From Synergistaceae bacterium (lineage in GTDB: Bacteria; Synergistota; Synergistia; Synergistales; Synergistaceae): DNA of 41,226 nt. This document shows, piece after piece, positions 27,895 to 36,846 of the stretch. Numbering within the stretch: the stretch's first letter is position 1; every line of letters starts with the position of its first letter. The notes beneath the pieces were generated by a model. The model did not search any database. It had not been told where the DNA came from and saw nothing but the letters and a program-made list of their open reading frames with translations. The position numbers were made by a program, and so were the translations under genes. The DNA lies in contig JAISRE010000025.1 in the NCBI GenBank assembly GCA_031273805.1, positions 1 through 41,226 on the forward strand, given 5' to 3'.

Positions 27895-30045
27895 TCACAT
27901 AGACAGGGACAAAAGATTTCTGTAGATCGGGTATGGCCAGATATCAGCGGAGATCAGAAGCTCCACCTCGTCGCACTTTTTCCTGACGTCGCGCATCAAC
28001 GGTACGACCTCGTTAACTATAACATCAGCGCGCTCTCTCGTCGACAGTTCACCGAGATGGGCTTTGGTCTTGGCCAGTTTGTCTGCGTCCTTCAGCAATT
28101 CTGCCTTGGCTCGTCCAAGGGTTTTGATGAATTCCTTCCAGTCCTTTCCCTCCGGGAAATCCTCGCCGTCAAGAGCCGAGAGCGAGCTCTTCTCCAGCAC
28201 CATCTGCTTGGATATCGCCGGCAAAACTCCCTCGTAAAGCATATCGAACATGAGCGCCAGCTCCACCTCTATAGCTGTGCAGAACGACTCCATGCGAATG
28301 TCGTGAATACCCTCTATCTCGATCTTTTTGTATACTCCGAGATCCTCCAGCAACTCTATGTTGCTTGGTTCCAGCATGAGATCTATAGCCTCCGGGGTGG
28401 TTTTGGATCTGATAAGCCCTCTCTTGTCCGCTTCCGCTCTCCACTCAGGCGTATAAGCGTCGCCCTCGAAAAGTATGTTCTCGGACTGCTTCATGACGTC
28501 GACGATTACCTCCAGCGCCGCGTCAAGCGGGTCAACGGATTTTTCGACCAGGGCTTCCATCATCTCTGTTACCTTCTTGATGCCCCAGCTCCATATCGAC
28601 GCAAGAGCGGTGACCGGAAGCGCAAGCGCCTGAGATGCTCCTGGGACGCGGAACTCAAACTTATCGCCGGTGAACGCGACAGGTGACGTTCTGTTGCGGT
28701 CGCTGTCGTGAGCGTTTATCTGCGCGAGTTTTGCCAGGCCTAAATCGATAGCCGGTTTCTTCTTGAACTCGGCGGAGCCGTGCTGAATCTCCTTGAACAT
28801 GTCAGTCAGCGCCGCTCCCAGGTAAACGCTGAGTATTGCGGGAGGCGCCTCGTGACCTCCGAGACGGTACATGTTGCCCGCTGTCGCGTTGACCGAGTGC
28901 AGCAGGGTGAAGTGCTTGGAGACACCATACACGCAGGACGCGAGGAACGTCAGGAACACTATATTCTTTCTGTAATTCGTGGAGGGCTTCAGAAGGTTGC
29001 GGCCCTCACTGTCCATCAGTGAGAAGTTGACGTGCTTGCCGCTGCCGTTCATGTGATCGAACGGCTTTTCGTGGAAGAGAAGCCTAAGCTCGTGCTTGCG
29101 CGCGAGTTTCCTCATTGTCTCCATTATCATCTGGTTCTGGTCGCAGGCTATATTAGCCTCCGCGAAGAGCGGCGCAAACTCGAACTGGCAGCGAGCCACC
29201 TCGTTGTGACGCGTCGCTATAGCGATGCCCAGCCTGGAGAGATCGCGCTCCACATCCTCCATGTACGCCAGCACCCTCGATGGGATTGCGCCGAAGTAAT
29301 GGTGGTCGAGTTTCTGGTCCTTGGCCGGTTGAGCGCCGATCAGCGTCCTGCCGCAGAAGCGGATATCCGGACGCTGCTGTGCCCTCGGCCTGTCCAGCAG
29401 GAAGTACTCCTGCTCAGCTCCGACGGTAAGGCGGACATACTTCACGCCTCTTTGGCCAAATAGGCGGAGCAGTTTGAGCGACTGGGTCTCTATCGAGTCC
29501 AGCGCGCGCAGCAATCCGGTCTTGAGATCGAGGGGGGTTCCATCGAAGGATAAGAACACGGATGGTATGCAAAGAGTTCCGCCCTTTGGGCTCTTTACAA
29601 TAAATGCGTTGCTGCTCATGTCCCAAGCGCTGTAGCCCCTTGCCTCAAAGGTGGAGCGTCTGCCGGCGGACGGGAAGGAGGACGCGTCGGGCTCGCCCTG
29701 TCTCAGGTCCGAACCCTTGAATGTCTCTAGCGGCGCTCCATCGTCAGACGGAAGAGTGAACGCCTGGTGCTTCTCGGCGGTAAGCTCGGTCAACGGGTGG
29801 AACCAATGCGTCCAGTGGGTAGCGCCGTTTGCAATGGCCCAATCCTTCATCGCCATAGCCACTATGTCTGCATCCGACTGATCGAGCGGTTTTCTGCCGG
29901 CCATAGCCTCCTCCAGGTTGCCGAACACATTCTTGGGGAGGTGATCCTTCATAGCCCTCCTATCAAATACAAGAGAACCGAAGATATCTCTCACGCGCGG
30001 GTATTGTTTCTCAGTACAGGTAACGCCAGTGGAATTTGCTCCCAT
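27895..30045 (-). CDS. glnN: Type III glutamine synthetase (GlnN)
   Basis: ATG 30045, with a strong GGAGGGG site seven bases upstream, gives 716 residues, the size of GSIII dodecamers. It joins ammonia to glutamate using ATP. Family motifs are visible: ATHWTHWFHPLT, EARGYSAWDMSS near the N-terminus, GAEQEYFL in the catalytic core, and FEFAPLFAEAN with KPFDHMNGSGKHVNFSL in the active site. The C-terminal half (about 500-716) is helical with the GSIII-type DVRKKCDEVE end. The gene stands alone on the - strand; no nitrogen regulator is adjacent. Confidence 0.96.
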   Translation of the reverse strand: MGANSTGVTCTEKQYPRVRDIFGSLVFDRRAMKDHLPKNVFGNLEEAMAGRKPLDQSDADIVAMAMKDWAIANGATHWTHWFHPLTELTAEKHQAFTLPSDDGAPLETFKGSDLRQGEPDASSFPSAGRRSTFEARGYSAWDMSSNAFIVKSPKGGTLCIPSVFLSFDGTPLDLKTGLLRALDSIETQSLKLLRLFGQRGVKYVRLTVGAEQEYFLLDRPRAQQRPDIRFCGRTLIGAQPAKDQKLDHHYFGAIPSRVLAYMEDVERDLSRLGIAIATRHNEVARCQFEFAPLFAEANIACDQNQMIMETMRKLARKHELRLLFHEKPFDHMNGSGKHVNFSLMDSEGRNLLKPSTNYRKNIVFLTFLASCVYGVSKHFTLLHSVNATAGNMYRLGGHEAPPAILSVYLGAALTDMFKEIQHGSAEFKKKPAIDLGLAKLAQINAHDSDRNRTSPVAFTGDKFEFRVPGASQALALPVTALASIWSWGIKKVTEMMEALVEKSVDPLDAALEVIVDVMKQSENILFEGDAYTPEWRAEADKRGLIRSKTTPEAIDLMLEPSNIELLEDLGVYKKIEIEGIHDIRMESFCTAIEVELALMFDMLYEGVLPAISKQMVLEKSSLSALDGEDFPEGKDWKEFIKTLGRAKAELLKDADKLAKTKAHLGELSTRERADVIVNEVVPLMRDVRKKCDEVELLISADIWPYPIYRNLLSLSM

Positions 30046-30195
30046 TTGTTTTCCCCTCCTCAAAATAGACAATGATTAACACTGTATTTCACTATTGATA
30101 AACAAAAAACCTTGCATAAATTAATAATATCTTGGACTTTTGCAGGGTATCACGATATTTAAGCAAAATCAAGTGGTTTTTAAAATTTTTGCCGT

Positions 30196-31458
30196 TTACA
30201 GATTACTCCTCACATCGCGCAAGATTATTTTCCTTATTTCGTGCAGCGGCAGATTTTTTTCTCGCGCTATTTCGAGTAAATCATCATACTCCGGGGTACA
30301 TCTGAGCGTTTTCCCGTCGAGCGACACGCTTTTGAATCGGACATCTCCGCATGATGTGTGAAGCTCCTCGATGTTTCTCCAGAGAGTGTAGCGATCTGTT
30401 TCGACCACCCTGACTCCGATTGTCGTCGTCTCTTTCAGGATAATCTCCGCAACTCTCTCCTCATCTCCTCTTTTAGTCAGACAACAGAGTTTCACGGCCG
30501 GACGGCCTTTTTTCATCAATATATTCTCACACCATACGTCAAGCGCGCCTCCGTCAAGAAGTCTCTCCATCACCAGACCGAAGTCCTGCGGATTCATGTC
30601 GTCTATGTTGGACGCCAGCAGTGATACCTCGTCACGCGCAAAGCGGACTTTGCCCTCGTCTATCTCTGATGGCTCGTATAGAATTGCGCGAAGTGCGTTA
30701 GGCAAATTCGGCGTATCCCTTCCTCCCAGACCGGTTCCGATGCACATTATTCTGCCGCAGGGAAGCGGACGAAATCCATCACTTCCCACTAAAATCCTGA
30801 TCAACAGCGCCCCGGTAGGGGTGGTCCTCTCAACCGGCTCACCGGCTGAATATATCTCCATGCCCTGGAGGAGCAGGGCTGCTGCCGGCGCCGGGACGGG
30901 AAGGATTCCATGCGCGCATCTGACCGTGCCCGAGCCCACGTTTACAGGGGACGAGCGCAGACGCGGCCATCCCAGACTCTCCATAATCAGCATAGCGCCT
31001 ATGATGTCGACTATCGAGTCCACGGCGCCAATCTCATGGAAGCACACCTCCTCAGGAGAGATGCCGTGCACGCGCCCCTCTGTTTCCGCAAGCAGAGTGA
31101 AAGCTGAGAGAGCGCGTTCTCTGACCTCGCGGGATATGTCGCTCTTCCGCAGGATCTCGCTGATATCCGACAAATTCCTGTGGTGACGCGCGCCGTGTTC
31201 CGCGTGTTCGCTCTCACTCTGCCTGCGGGGGTGGACGTCGACCTTGAGTCCCGTTATCGAGGCGCGTTTTCCGCGCGTCACGGACAAATCGTATTCGTCG
31301 ATCGATATTTTAGCCAGCAGCGAGCCAAGGTCGAAGTTGGGATCGAGTTGCCCTGCTATATCGGTCATAGCCCCAAGAAACATATCGCCGGAGATCCCTG
31401 CGATTGCATCCAGGTATATTATTCTTTCTCCTATAAATTTTCCCAAGAACCTCTCCAC
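30196..31458 (-). CDS. larC: LarC nickel-pincer cofactor synthesis protein
   Basis: The product (about 420 residues) begins with the family motif IIYLDAIAGISGDMFLGAM. A His-rich stretch follows (ESEHAEHGARHH), then CFHEIGAVDSIVDIIGA, PVNVGSGTV, and a C-terminal half with ASNIDDMNPQDFG. LarC inserts nickel into the pyridinium dithiocarboxylate pincer cofactor of lactate racemase and related enzymes. GTG 31458 is used as start; TTG 31464 and 31470 are alternatives and none has a clear ribosome site. The gene starts 36 bp after the aldo/keto reductase stop and is likely in the same operon. larB, larE and larA are not in the window. Confidence 0.92.
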   Translation of the reverse strand: MERFLGKFIGERIIYLDAIAGISGDMFLGAMTDIAGQLDPNFDLGSLLAKISIDEYDLSVTRGKRASITGLKVDVHPRRQSESEHAEHGARHHRNLSDISEILRKSDISREVRERALSAFTLLAETEGRVHGISPEEVCFHEIGAVDSIVDIIGAMLIMESLGWPRLRSSPVNVGSGTVRCAHGILPVPAPAAALLLQGMEIYSAGEPVERTTPTGALLIRILVGSDGFRPLPCGRIMCIGTGLGGRDTPNLPNALRAILYEPSEIDEGKVRFARDEVSLLASNIDDMNPQDFGLVMERLLDGGALDVWCENILMKKGRPAVKLCCLTKRGDEERVAEIILKETTTIGVRVVETDRYTLWRNIEELHTSCGDVRFKSVSLDGKTLRCTPEYDDLLEIAREKNLPLHEIRKIILRDVRSNL

Positions 31459-31493
31459 CTTCAATCGCAAAACTTCAACAGTGTGCCGCCAAA

Positions 31494-32657
31494 CTAGCTC
31501 GAAGCCGCGAAATCGGCGATCTCGTTCATGTACTTTGGAATATCTATTCCCTGCGGGCAGTGTTCCACGCACACTTCACACGCGGTGCAGTTATGAGCCT
31601 GCTCCGACGAAGTCAGCGAGCGGTAGGTGTTGCCGAACACTATCCGCGCCAATCCCGGAATACTGGCAAGAGATACGCGGTAGTGATTAAAGATCTCAAA
31701 TACTCGCGGAATGTCGACGCCTGACGGACAATCCATGCAGTAACGGCAGCCGGTGCATGGGATCGCGCCCGAAGCGCGGTAGATGGCGATAGCCTCTTTA
31801 AGCACATTCCTCTCTTCGTCGGAAAGCGGTTTGAATCCTGTCATTGTATCGATGTTGTCCTCCAACTGGTCCGGTGAGGTCATTCCGCTCAGAACCGTCA
31901 ATACGCCGGGAAGATCAGCCGCGTATCGAATGGCCCATGACGCAAGGCTTGCCTCCGGGTTGGCACGTTTTAGGACTGAGGCGGCCTCAGGAGTGAGAGA
32001 CGCCAGCGCGCCGCCGCGCACCGGTTCCATGACCACCACGGGAATACCGCGCTCAGTCAAAATTTCGTACTGACGCTTTGAGCCGAGCGTATCCCAATCA
32101 ATGTAATTGATCTGTATCTGCACGAAATCCCACTCATCATAATCATTCAATACGCGCGTCATCTGCTCGGTCGTATCGTGTATGGAAAATCCAAGACGCC
32201 TTATAGCGCCCTCTTCCTTCTTCTTGTGAAGGAACTCGTAAATGCGGTATTTGACGGCTGGCTCGTAATTGTCGGTGCACAGATTATGCATCAGATAAAA
32301 GTCAAAATAGTCAACATGGCATTTTTTCATCTGTTGGTTGAAGATATCTTCCGCTCTCGCAGCTGAATCCACCACCCACGGAGGCATTTTGGTGGCGAGG
32401 CAATACTTGTCTCGAGGATATTTTGACAGAGCCTCGCCCGCGAAAACCTCGCTCTTATTCTCGTGATAGATCCACGCGGTGTCAAAATAATTTATCCCGG
32501 CATCCAGAGCCCTTCCGACCATTCGTTCAGCCGTTGGGTAATCTATATCGGCGGTGACTCCGTTAAGTATAGGCAGCCGCATAAGCCCAAAACCCAAAAG
32601 AGAAATTTTCCGCCCTACACTTGCGAAAAAACGTTTTTCCATATTGCCGTCACTCAT
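31494..32657 (-). CDS. Aldo/keto reductase with C-terminal ferredoxin domain
   Basis: The 387-residue product has an NADPH-dependent barrel with the catalytic tetrad D59 (in NYFDTAWIY), Y64, K90 (in LATKMP) and H124 (in YLMHNL). The C-terminal 100 residues hold two 4Fe-4S cluster motifs, CTGCRYCMDCP and CTACEVCVEHCP. This ferredoxin-type family is common in anaerobes; substrates are mostly unknown. The ATG at 32657 has an AAGGTGG site. larC follows on the same strand, but no shared pathway is shown. Confidence 0.93.
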   Translation of the reverse strand: MSDGNMEKRFFASVGRKISLLGFGLMRLPILNGVTADIDYPTAERMVGRALDAGINYFDTAWIYHENKSEVFAGEALSKYPRDKYCLATKMPPWVVDSAARAEDIFNQQMKKCHVDYFDFYLMHNLCTDNYEPAVKYRIYEFLHKKKEEGAIRRLGFSIHDTTEQMTRVLNDYDEWDFVQIQINYIDWDTLGSKRQYEILTERGIPVVVMEPVRGGALASLTPEAASVLKRANPEASLASWAIRYAADLPGVLTVLSGMTSPDQLEDNIDTMTGFKPLSDEERNVLKEAIAIYRASGAIPCTGCRYCMDCPSGVDIPRVFEIFNHYRVSLASIPGLARIVFGNTYRSLTSSEQAHNCTACEVCVEHCPQGIDIPKYMNEIADFAASS

Positions 32658-33012
32658 GCTTTACACCACCTTATCATCAAATGAAGCGATCTCCCGGCAA
32701 ACCAAAAATATCTGATAAGCGACACGCCCTATACCCCGCTTAATATACGGGATATATCCCGCGTATACTTGTTAAACTTCATAGCAATATTAAATAATTG
32801 TAGCACAACACCACTTTATAATAAAATAACTGAGGAAATAAAGTTGGCAGTATGCAGAAAGTATGTCAAATTTCCAGCTTCCCCGCCGACATCCGACTTT
32901 TGCTTAGTAATATGATATGATCTTTGTTTCATGCTGACTGTCTCTAAAATGAAGGAGTTGGTATATAATCTTGATATGAATGGGAAAAATAAATTCCAGG
33001 TGGTGAAGTGAT
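32658..33012. other. AT-rich divergent promoter region
   Basis: No gene is seen between the divergent reductase and polyphosphate kinase genes. The perfect palindrome CGGGATATATCCCG lies at 32748-32761, flanked by TATA on each side, and is a possible operator for the reductase. A TATAAT at 32964-32969 is a plausible -10 for the + strand kinase operon, but no good -35 pairs with it. Confidence 0.45.
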
Positions 33013-34530
33013 GTGCTTGAGAAGATAGATCTGTCGCGCAAGCTGGACAAGGACGAGTACAAGAAGGTCGCGCCTCCTCTGCGTGAGAAGCTGGGAGAGT
33101 TGCAGAGGCAGGCTCGCGCAGCGAATGTGCCTGTGATTATCGTATTCGAGGGGTGGGAGGCATCGGGCAAGGGAACGCTTATGAACGAGCTGATACTGCC
33201 GCTTGACCCGCGCGGTTTCAGAGTTCACTACATACACTCCGAGAACGAGGACAACCAGAACGCGTATTGGCCCCCTATGAGGCGATTCTGGGATATCACT
33301 CCTCCGCGAGGACGCATTGGCATATTCAGTCACAGCTGGTACAGATCCTCGCTGGACGACGTTGGACTTTCGCCTGCGAAGGCACATGAAGCGTACGAGG
33401 ATATATCGTCATTTGAACGTCAGCTTGCGCAGGACGGATGCGTGATCATAAAATTTTTCCTGCACATATCCAAAAAGGAGCAGAAACTCCGTCTGAAAAA
33501 AATGGACTCAGACAGCTCGTCAACCTGGAGGGTCAACGAGAAGGAATGGCGTGAAAACGAAAACTACGACGCCAAAGCCAAGAAAATCGACGAGATGATC
33601 CAGTATACGGACAAGTCATACGCGCCGTGGACCCTGGTCGAATCTCACGACAAACGACACGCCACAGTCAAGATACTCGCCACTGTGGCAAGTATGATAG
33701 AAAAAAAGATGGAAGAAATCGAGTCTCACAGCTTGGATGAGCGTTCCCAGGAGACAGGTGAGACACTTGAAGTATTGGACAGGATATCAGGGCTTGCGGG
33801 ATCCACCCTCGCGCCATCTGTTTTGAAAAATCTCGACCTGAAAAAGAAATTGAGTCAGGCCGAATACGACGCGAAACTGCCAAAGCTCCAGAACCGGCTC
33901 CGCGAGCTGCAATATCAGCTGTATAAGGTTCGCAGGCCGATGGTAATCGCTTTCGAGGGGATGGATGCAGCGGGCAAAGGAGGGTGCATCAAGCGTCTGA
34001 CCCAAAAGCTGGACCCGAGGGGCTATCAGGTTTCTCCGACCGCCTCTCCGAACGATTGGGAAAGGGCTCATCACTATCTTTGGAGATTTTGGACCGCATT
34101 CCCGAAGGCTGGACATATAGGCATCTACGATAGAAGCTGGTATGGCCGCGTGCTTGTCGAGCGCGTGGAGGGTTTTGCCCTTGAGAGCGAGTGGCGCAGG
34201 GCATATGGAGAGATAAACGAGATGGAGGCGCAGTGGTCTCGATACGGCGCTATAATCGTGAAATTCTGGTTGCATGTGGACGAAGAGGAGCAGATGTCAC
34301 GCTTTAAGGAGCGCCAGGAAATCCCCGAGAAGAACTGGAAAATAACCGATGAAGATTGGCGGAATCGCGAGAAGTGGCCGCTCTATGAGGAGTCCGCTGA
34401 GGAGATGATGTTGCGCACGAGTACGACATACGCTCCTTGGACGATCGTAGAAGCAAATGATAAGTTCTACGCCAGAATCAAGGTTCTGAAGTGCGCCGTA
34501 AGCGCGGCAGAAAACTCGCTTCACAAGTAA
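33013..34530 (+). CDS. pap: Two-domain PPK2, polyphosphate:AMP phosphotransferase
   Basis: The 505-residue product holds two tandem PPK2 domains. The N-terminal one has a Walker-like FEGWEASGKGT (about 46-56) but SHSWYR where the active motif is DRSWYGR, so it is probably not catalytic. The C-terminal one has FEGMDAAGKGG (about 314-324) and the intact DRSWYGRVLVERVEGF (from about 374). This is the layout of class II PPK2, which makes ADP from AMP and polyphosphate. GTG 33013 is the start, with AGGTGG upstream. It begins a tight operon with the acyltransferase (3 bp gap). Confidence 0.93.
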   Translation: MLEKIDLSRKLDKDEYKKVAPPLREKLGELQRQARAANVPVIIVFEGWEASGKGTLMNELILPLDPRGFRVHYIHSENEDNQNAYWPPMRRFWDITPPRGRIGIFSHSWYRSSLDDVGLSPAKAHEAYEDISSFERQLAQDGCVIIKFFLHISKKEQKLRLKKMDSDSSSTWRVNEKEWRENENYDAKAKKIDEMIQYTDKSYAPWTLVESHDKRHATVKILATVASMIEKKMEEIESHSLDERSQETGETLEVLDRISGLAGSTLAPSVLKNLDLKKKLSQAEYDAKLPKLQNRLRELQYQLYKVRRPMVIAFEGMDAAGKGGCIKRLTQKLDPRGYQVSPTASPNDWERAHHYLWRFWTAFPKAGHIGIYDRSWYGRVLVERVEGFALESEWRRAYGEINEMEAQWSRYGAIIVKFWLHVDEEEQMSRFKERQEIPEKNWKITDEDWRNREKWPLYEESAEEMMLRTSTTYAPWTIVEANDKFYARIKVLKCAVSAAENSLHK

Positions 34531-34533
34531 CCC

Positions 34534-35415
34534 GTGAGGAGACAGCCGTTTATCTGGGCGACTCTGAGTTTTTTTATGCGCCTGTGCAATAAATTGTCTC
34601 ACGACCACGCGCTGAAACTGGGAGATTTCATGGGGCAGATGGTGAAAAAATTTTCTCCGCACAGAACCACGAAGGCGCGCGCGCGATGTTCGAGGATGCT
34701 TGGAGTGAAGGGACCGGAGGCCGGGAGAATAATTTCGCAGGTGTACTCACACTTCGGCAGAGCGTTGGTGGAGTTTATCAGGCTGCCGAAGATGTGTGGG
34801 CGTCTTGACGAGATAGTGACCGTGAAGGGTGAGGAAAATCTCAAATACGCGCTCAGTCTTGGCCGAGGGGTCATCATTCTTTCGGCTCATATTGGCTGTT
34901 GGGAGTACGCGGCGGCGCTCGTCGCCAAACACGGCATTCCGATAAATGTAATAGGCGCGGACCAGCGGGATGACAGGATAACGAACACAATAGCCAGTCT
35001 GAGAGAGCAGGCCGGAGTGAAGCCGATAGGCAAGGGCATCGACCTGAGAGGAGCTGTCAACTGCCTCCGCAAGGGGGAGGTCCTGGCGGTGCTTTTGGAC
35101 CAGGACGCTAGGGACGCGGGCGTCATATCGCCGTTTTTGGGTTCTCCGGCCAGCACCCCTGTCGGACCGATAAAGCTGGCTCAGAAATTTGGCAGCCCAG
35201 TGGTGCCGGTGCACATAGTCAGGGAACCTGACGGTATTCACATGATTATGACCGTGGAGCCGCCTCTGGAGGGTAGATGCGGCCGCCCATTCGGCGAGGA
35301 TATCCAGCACGCGGTGGACAGCTGCAACGAGGTTATATCGAGATGGATACGGGAGACCCCTGGACAGTGGCTATGGCTGTATCCAAGATGGGCATCGACG
35401 CTGAATGACCTGTGA
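34534..35415 (+). CDS. Lipid A-type acyltransferase (LpxL/HtrB family)
   Basis: The 293-residue product has an N-terminal membrane anchor (FIWATLSFFMRLC). The acyltransferase motif is SAHIGCWEYA, with His and Glu four residues apart as in the family's catalytic dyad. Later motifs are GKGIDLRGAVNCLRKG, LLDQDARDAG and PGQWLWLYPRW. It adds secondary acyl chains to lipid A or another glycolipid and indicates a diderm envelope. GTG 34534 lies 3 bp after the kinase stop; ATG 34576 is a shorter alternative. The stop overlaps the next gene by four bases. Confidence 0.92.
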   Translation: MRRQPFIWATLSFFMRLCNKLSHDHALKLGDFMGQMVKKFSPHRTTKARARCSRMLGVKGPEAGRIISQVYSHFGRALVEFIRLPKMCGRLDEIVTVKGEENLKYALSLGRGVIILSAHIGCWEYAAALVAKHGIPINVIGADQRDDRITNTIASLREQAGVKPIGKGIDLRGAVNCLRKGEVLAVLLDQDARDAGVISPFLGSPASTPVGPIKLAQKFGSPVVPVHIVREPDGIHMIMTVEPPLEGRCGRPFGEDIQHAVDSCNEVISRWIRETPGQWLWLYPRWASTLNDL

Positions 35416-35867
35416 AATCGATGACGTGCTGCGGCATTGATCCTGGCAGTGAAAAATTCGGTATGGCTATCGGGAGCGCGGAAGAACTCATGTTTTCCGC
35501 AATTATTCCATACGAGAAAGTTGATCTGGCTGTAAGGTGTGTGGCGTCAGGAGATATGCGCGGCATTGCCGAGTGGCGCGTCGAGGGCGACCTTCCTCCG
35601 GCTGGAGCGGCGCGTTTGGTGTATCTCGGCGGCGGCACAGGACATCGTCCGTATTTGGAACGTCTGACGATGGCGAAAGTAGAGTGTATAATTGTAGACG
35701 AATATAAAACAACGCTCGAAGGGAGGGAGCTTTACTGGAAGCTTCATCCCCCTGCGTTGCTGATGCGGATAATTCCTCTTTCACTGAGGGTTCCAGGGCG
35801 TCCTGTGGATGATTTGGCAGCATGGGCCATTCTAAAAAGGGGCTTGAATTCCCAAAATAGGTATTAA
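35412..35867 (+). CDS. YqgF/RuvX-like RNase H-fold protein
   Basis: The 151-residue product has three acidic motifs that fit the RNase H fold: CGIDPGSEKFGMAIGS near the start, VDEYKTTLEG (compare DExxTT of YqgF) near residue 95 and VDDLAAWAIL near the end. YqgF-type proteins process pre-16S rRNA; RuvC-like resolvases share the fold. The match is divergent, with a non-standard middle (GDLPPAGAARLVYLGGG), so the exact role is unsure. It overlaps the acyltransferase by four bases. Confidence 0.7.
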   Translation: MKSMTCCGIDPGSEKFGMAIGSAEELMFSAIIPYEKVDLAVRCVASGDMRGIAEWRVEGDLPPAGAARLVYLGGGTGHRPYLERLTMAKVECIIVDEYKTTLEGRELYWKLHPPALLMRIIPLSLRVPGRPVDDLAAWAILKRGLNSQNRY

Positions 35868-35990
35868 TGAATAGAATTTTTGTCTGAGTGATATTCTAGC
35901 ATTTTCACAGCGAATGATGTTAAAATAGTTATTACGATTTTTGGCGTATTAGCGCTCAAAAGTCATAGTTTAGAGGAGGTGTAGTGAGTA

Positions 35991-36482
35991 ATGTCCTCAA
36001 ATACAGCCAATTTACTTTCAACTTTGGTGAATTCATATACAGGGGCACTTATCAGCGTCAGCCAAACCGTTGGATTGGATGCGGAATTTCTCAAGACGGA
36101 GATAACTCCGGGGGTCAATGCTCCTGGAAGCAGGGTAGCGGCATTGATCGGTATAGTGGGCGGCAGTGTTCACAGTACCGCGTCGCTTATGGCGGATGAA
36201 AAGGCTTTTGAGGCGTATGTGTCGGCATTTACAGGCGGAATGATCAAAGCAGACACGGACGACCCCATGTCGATGAGTGTGCTGGGAGAACTTACAAATA
36301 TGATAAGCGGCCAGGCTCTGATAAAGGCGAACATACCTGGATTGGATATCACCCCGCCGCAGATGTTGTCGGGAGACAATATAAAAGCCATACCGGCAAA
36401 AAAATCCGATGTGAAGAGCTTTACACTCCCCTTTAGGGTCAATGACGGTAAATTATTTCTCATACTATCTGTTCACGGCTAG
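35991..36482 (+). CDS. cheX: CheX-like chemotaxis phosphatase
   Basis: The 163-residue product has the CheC/CheX/FliY signature LGELTNMISGQA with E100 and N103 as the likely catalytic pair. It would remove phosphate from CheY or a similar receiver. CheX proteins carry one such active helix. The ATG has a strong GAGGAGGTG site. No chemotaxis gene is adjacent, so it may act on receivers such as the regulator at 16141; this is inference. A terminator follows, so it is probably a single-gene unit. Confidence 0.88.
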   Translation: MSSNTANLLSTLVNSYTGALISVSQTVGLDAEFLKTEITPGVNAPGSRVAALIGIVGGSVHSTASLMADEKAFEAYVSAFTGGMIKADTDDPMSMSVLGELTNMISGQALIKANIPGLDITPPQMLSGDNIKAIPAKKSDVKSFTLPFRVNDGKLFLILSVHG

Positions 36483-36507
36483 CATTAACTTTGACATCAT
36501 TATATGG

Positions 36508-36541
36508 CTGAGGGAGGAGATGCTCCTCTCTCAGTTTTTTT
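36508..36541 (+). terminator. Terminator of cheX
   Basis: CTGAGGGAGGAG pairs with CTCCTCTCTCAG (12 pairs with one G-T) around a three-base loop and is followed by seven T. Confidence 0.92.
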
Positions 36542-36846
36542 GATGTGTAAGAGGATTGCTGATTTAATAACCCTTGATTAAGTAGAATACGTTATTCCTT
36601 AAATCTTAAATTATCCAACGCAAATCAAAATACAACAATAAGCCGAAATTTTCACTATATTCATTACAGTAAATATATTTGTGTTTAGTATAAACTGCAT
36701 TGTTACGCATTGTATTTTTGCAAAAAAACGCAGATATTTGTTAGTATTTGCACTCTTTCTGGTGCCCGTACTCAGTTTAAGATATCTGTCAGGGCCAATT
36801 GTAACGTTTACTATTAAAAGCGTTTGTAAATGGGGTGATCGAAATT
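36542..36846. other. AT-rich leader before the EAL protein
   Basis: This 305-bp stretch has no gene I can support. It is much more AT-rich than its neighbours and must hold the promoter of the gene at 36847, but no TTGACA-like box pairs well with a -10. The phrase GCTGATTTA near 36557 recurs in the inverted repeat at 40642. Confidence 0.5.

Noticed and set aside
27835-28686. Long + strand open frame of 283 codons opposite the glutamine synthetase gene
   Set aside because: It lies fully antisense to a well-supported family member, has no ribosome site and codes an atypical His/Arg/Leu-rich product.
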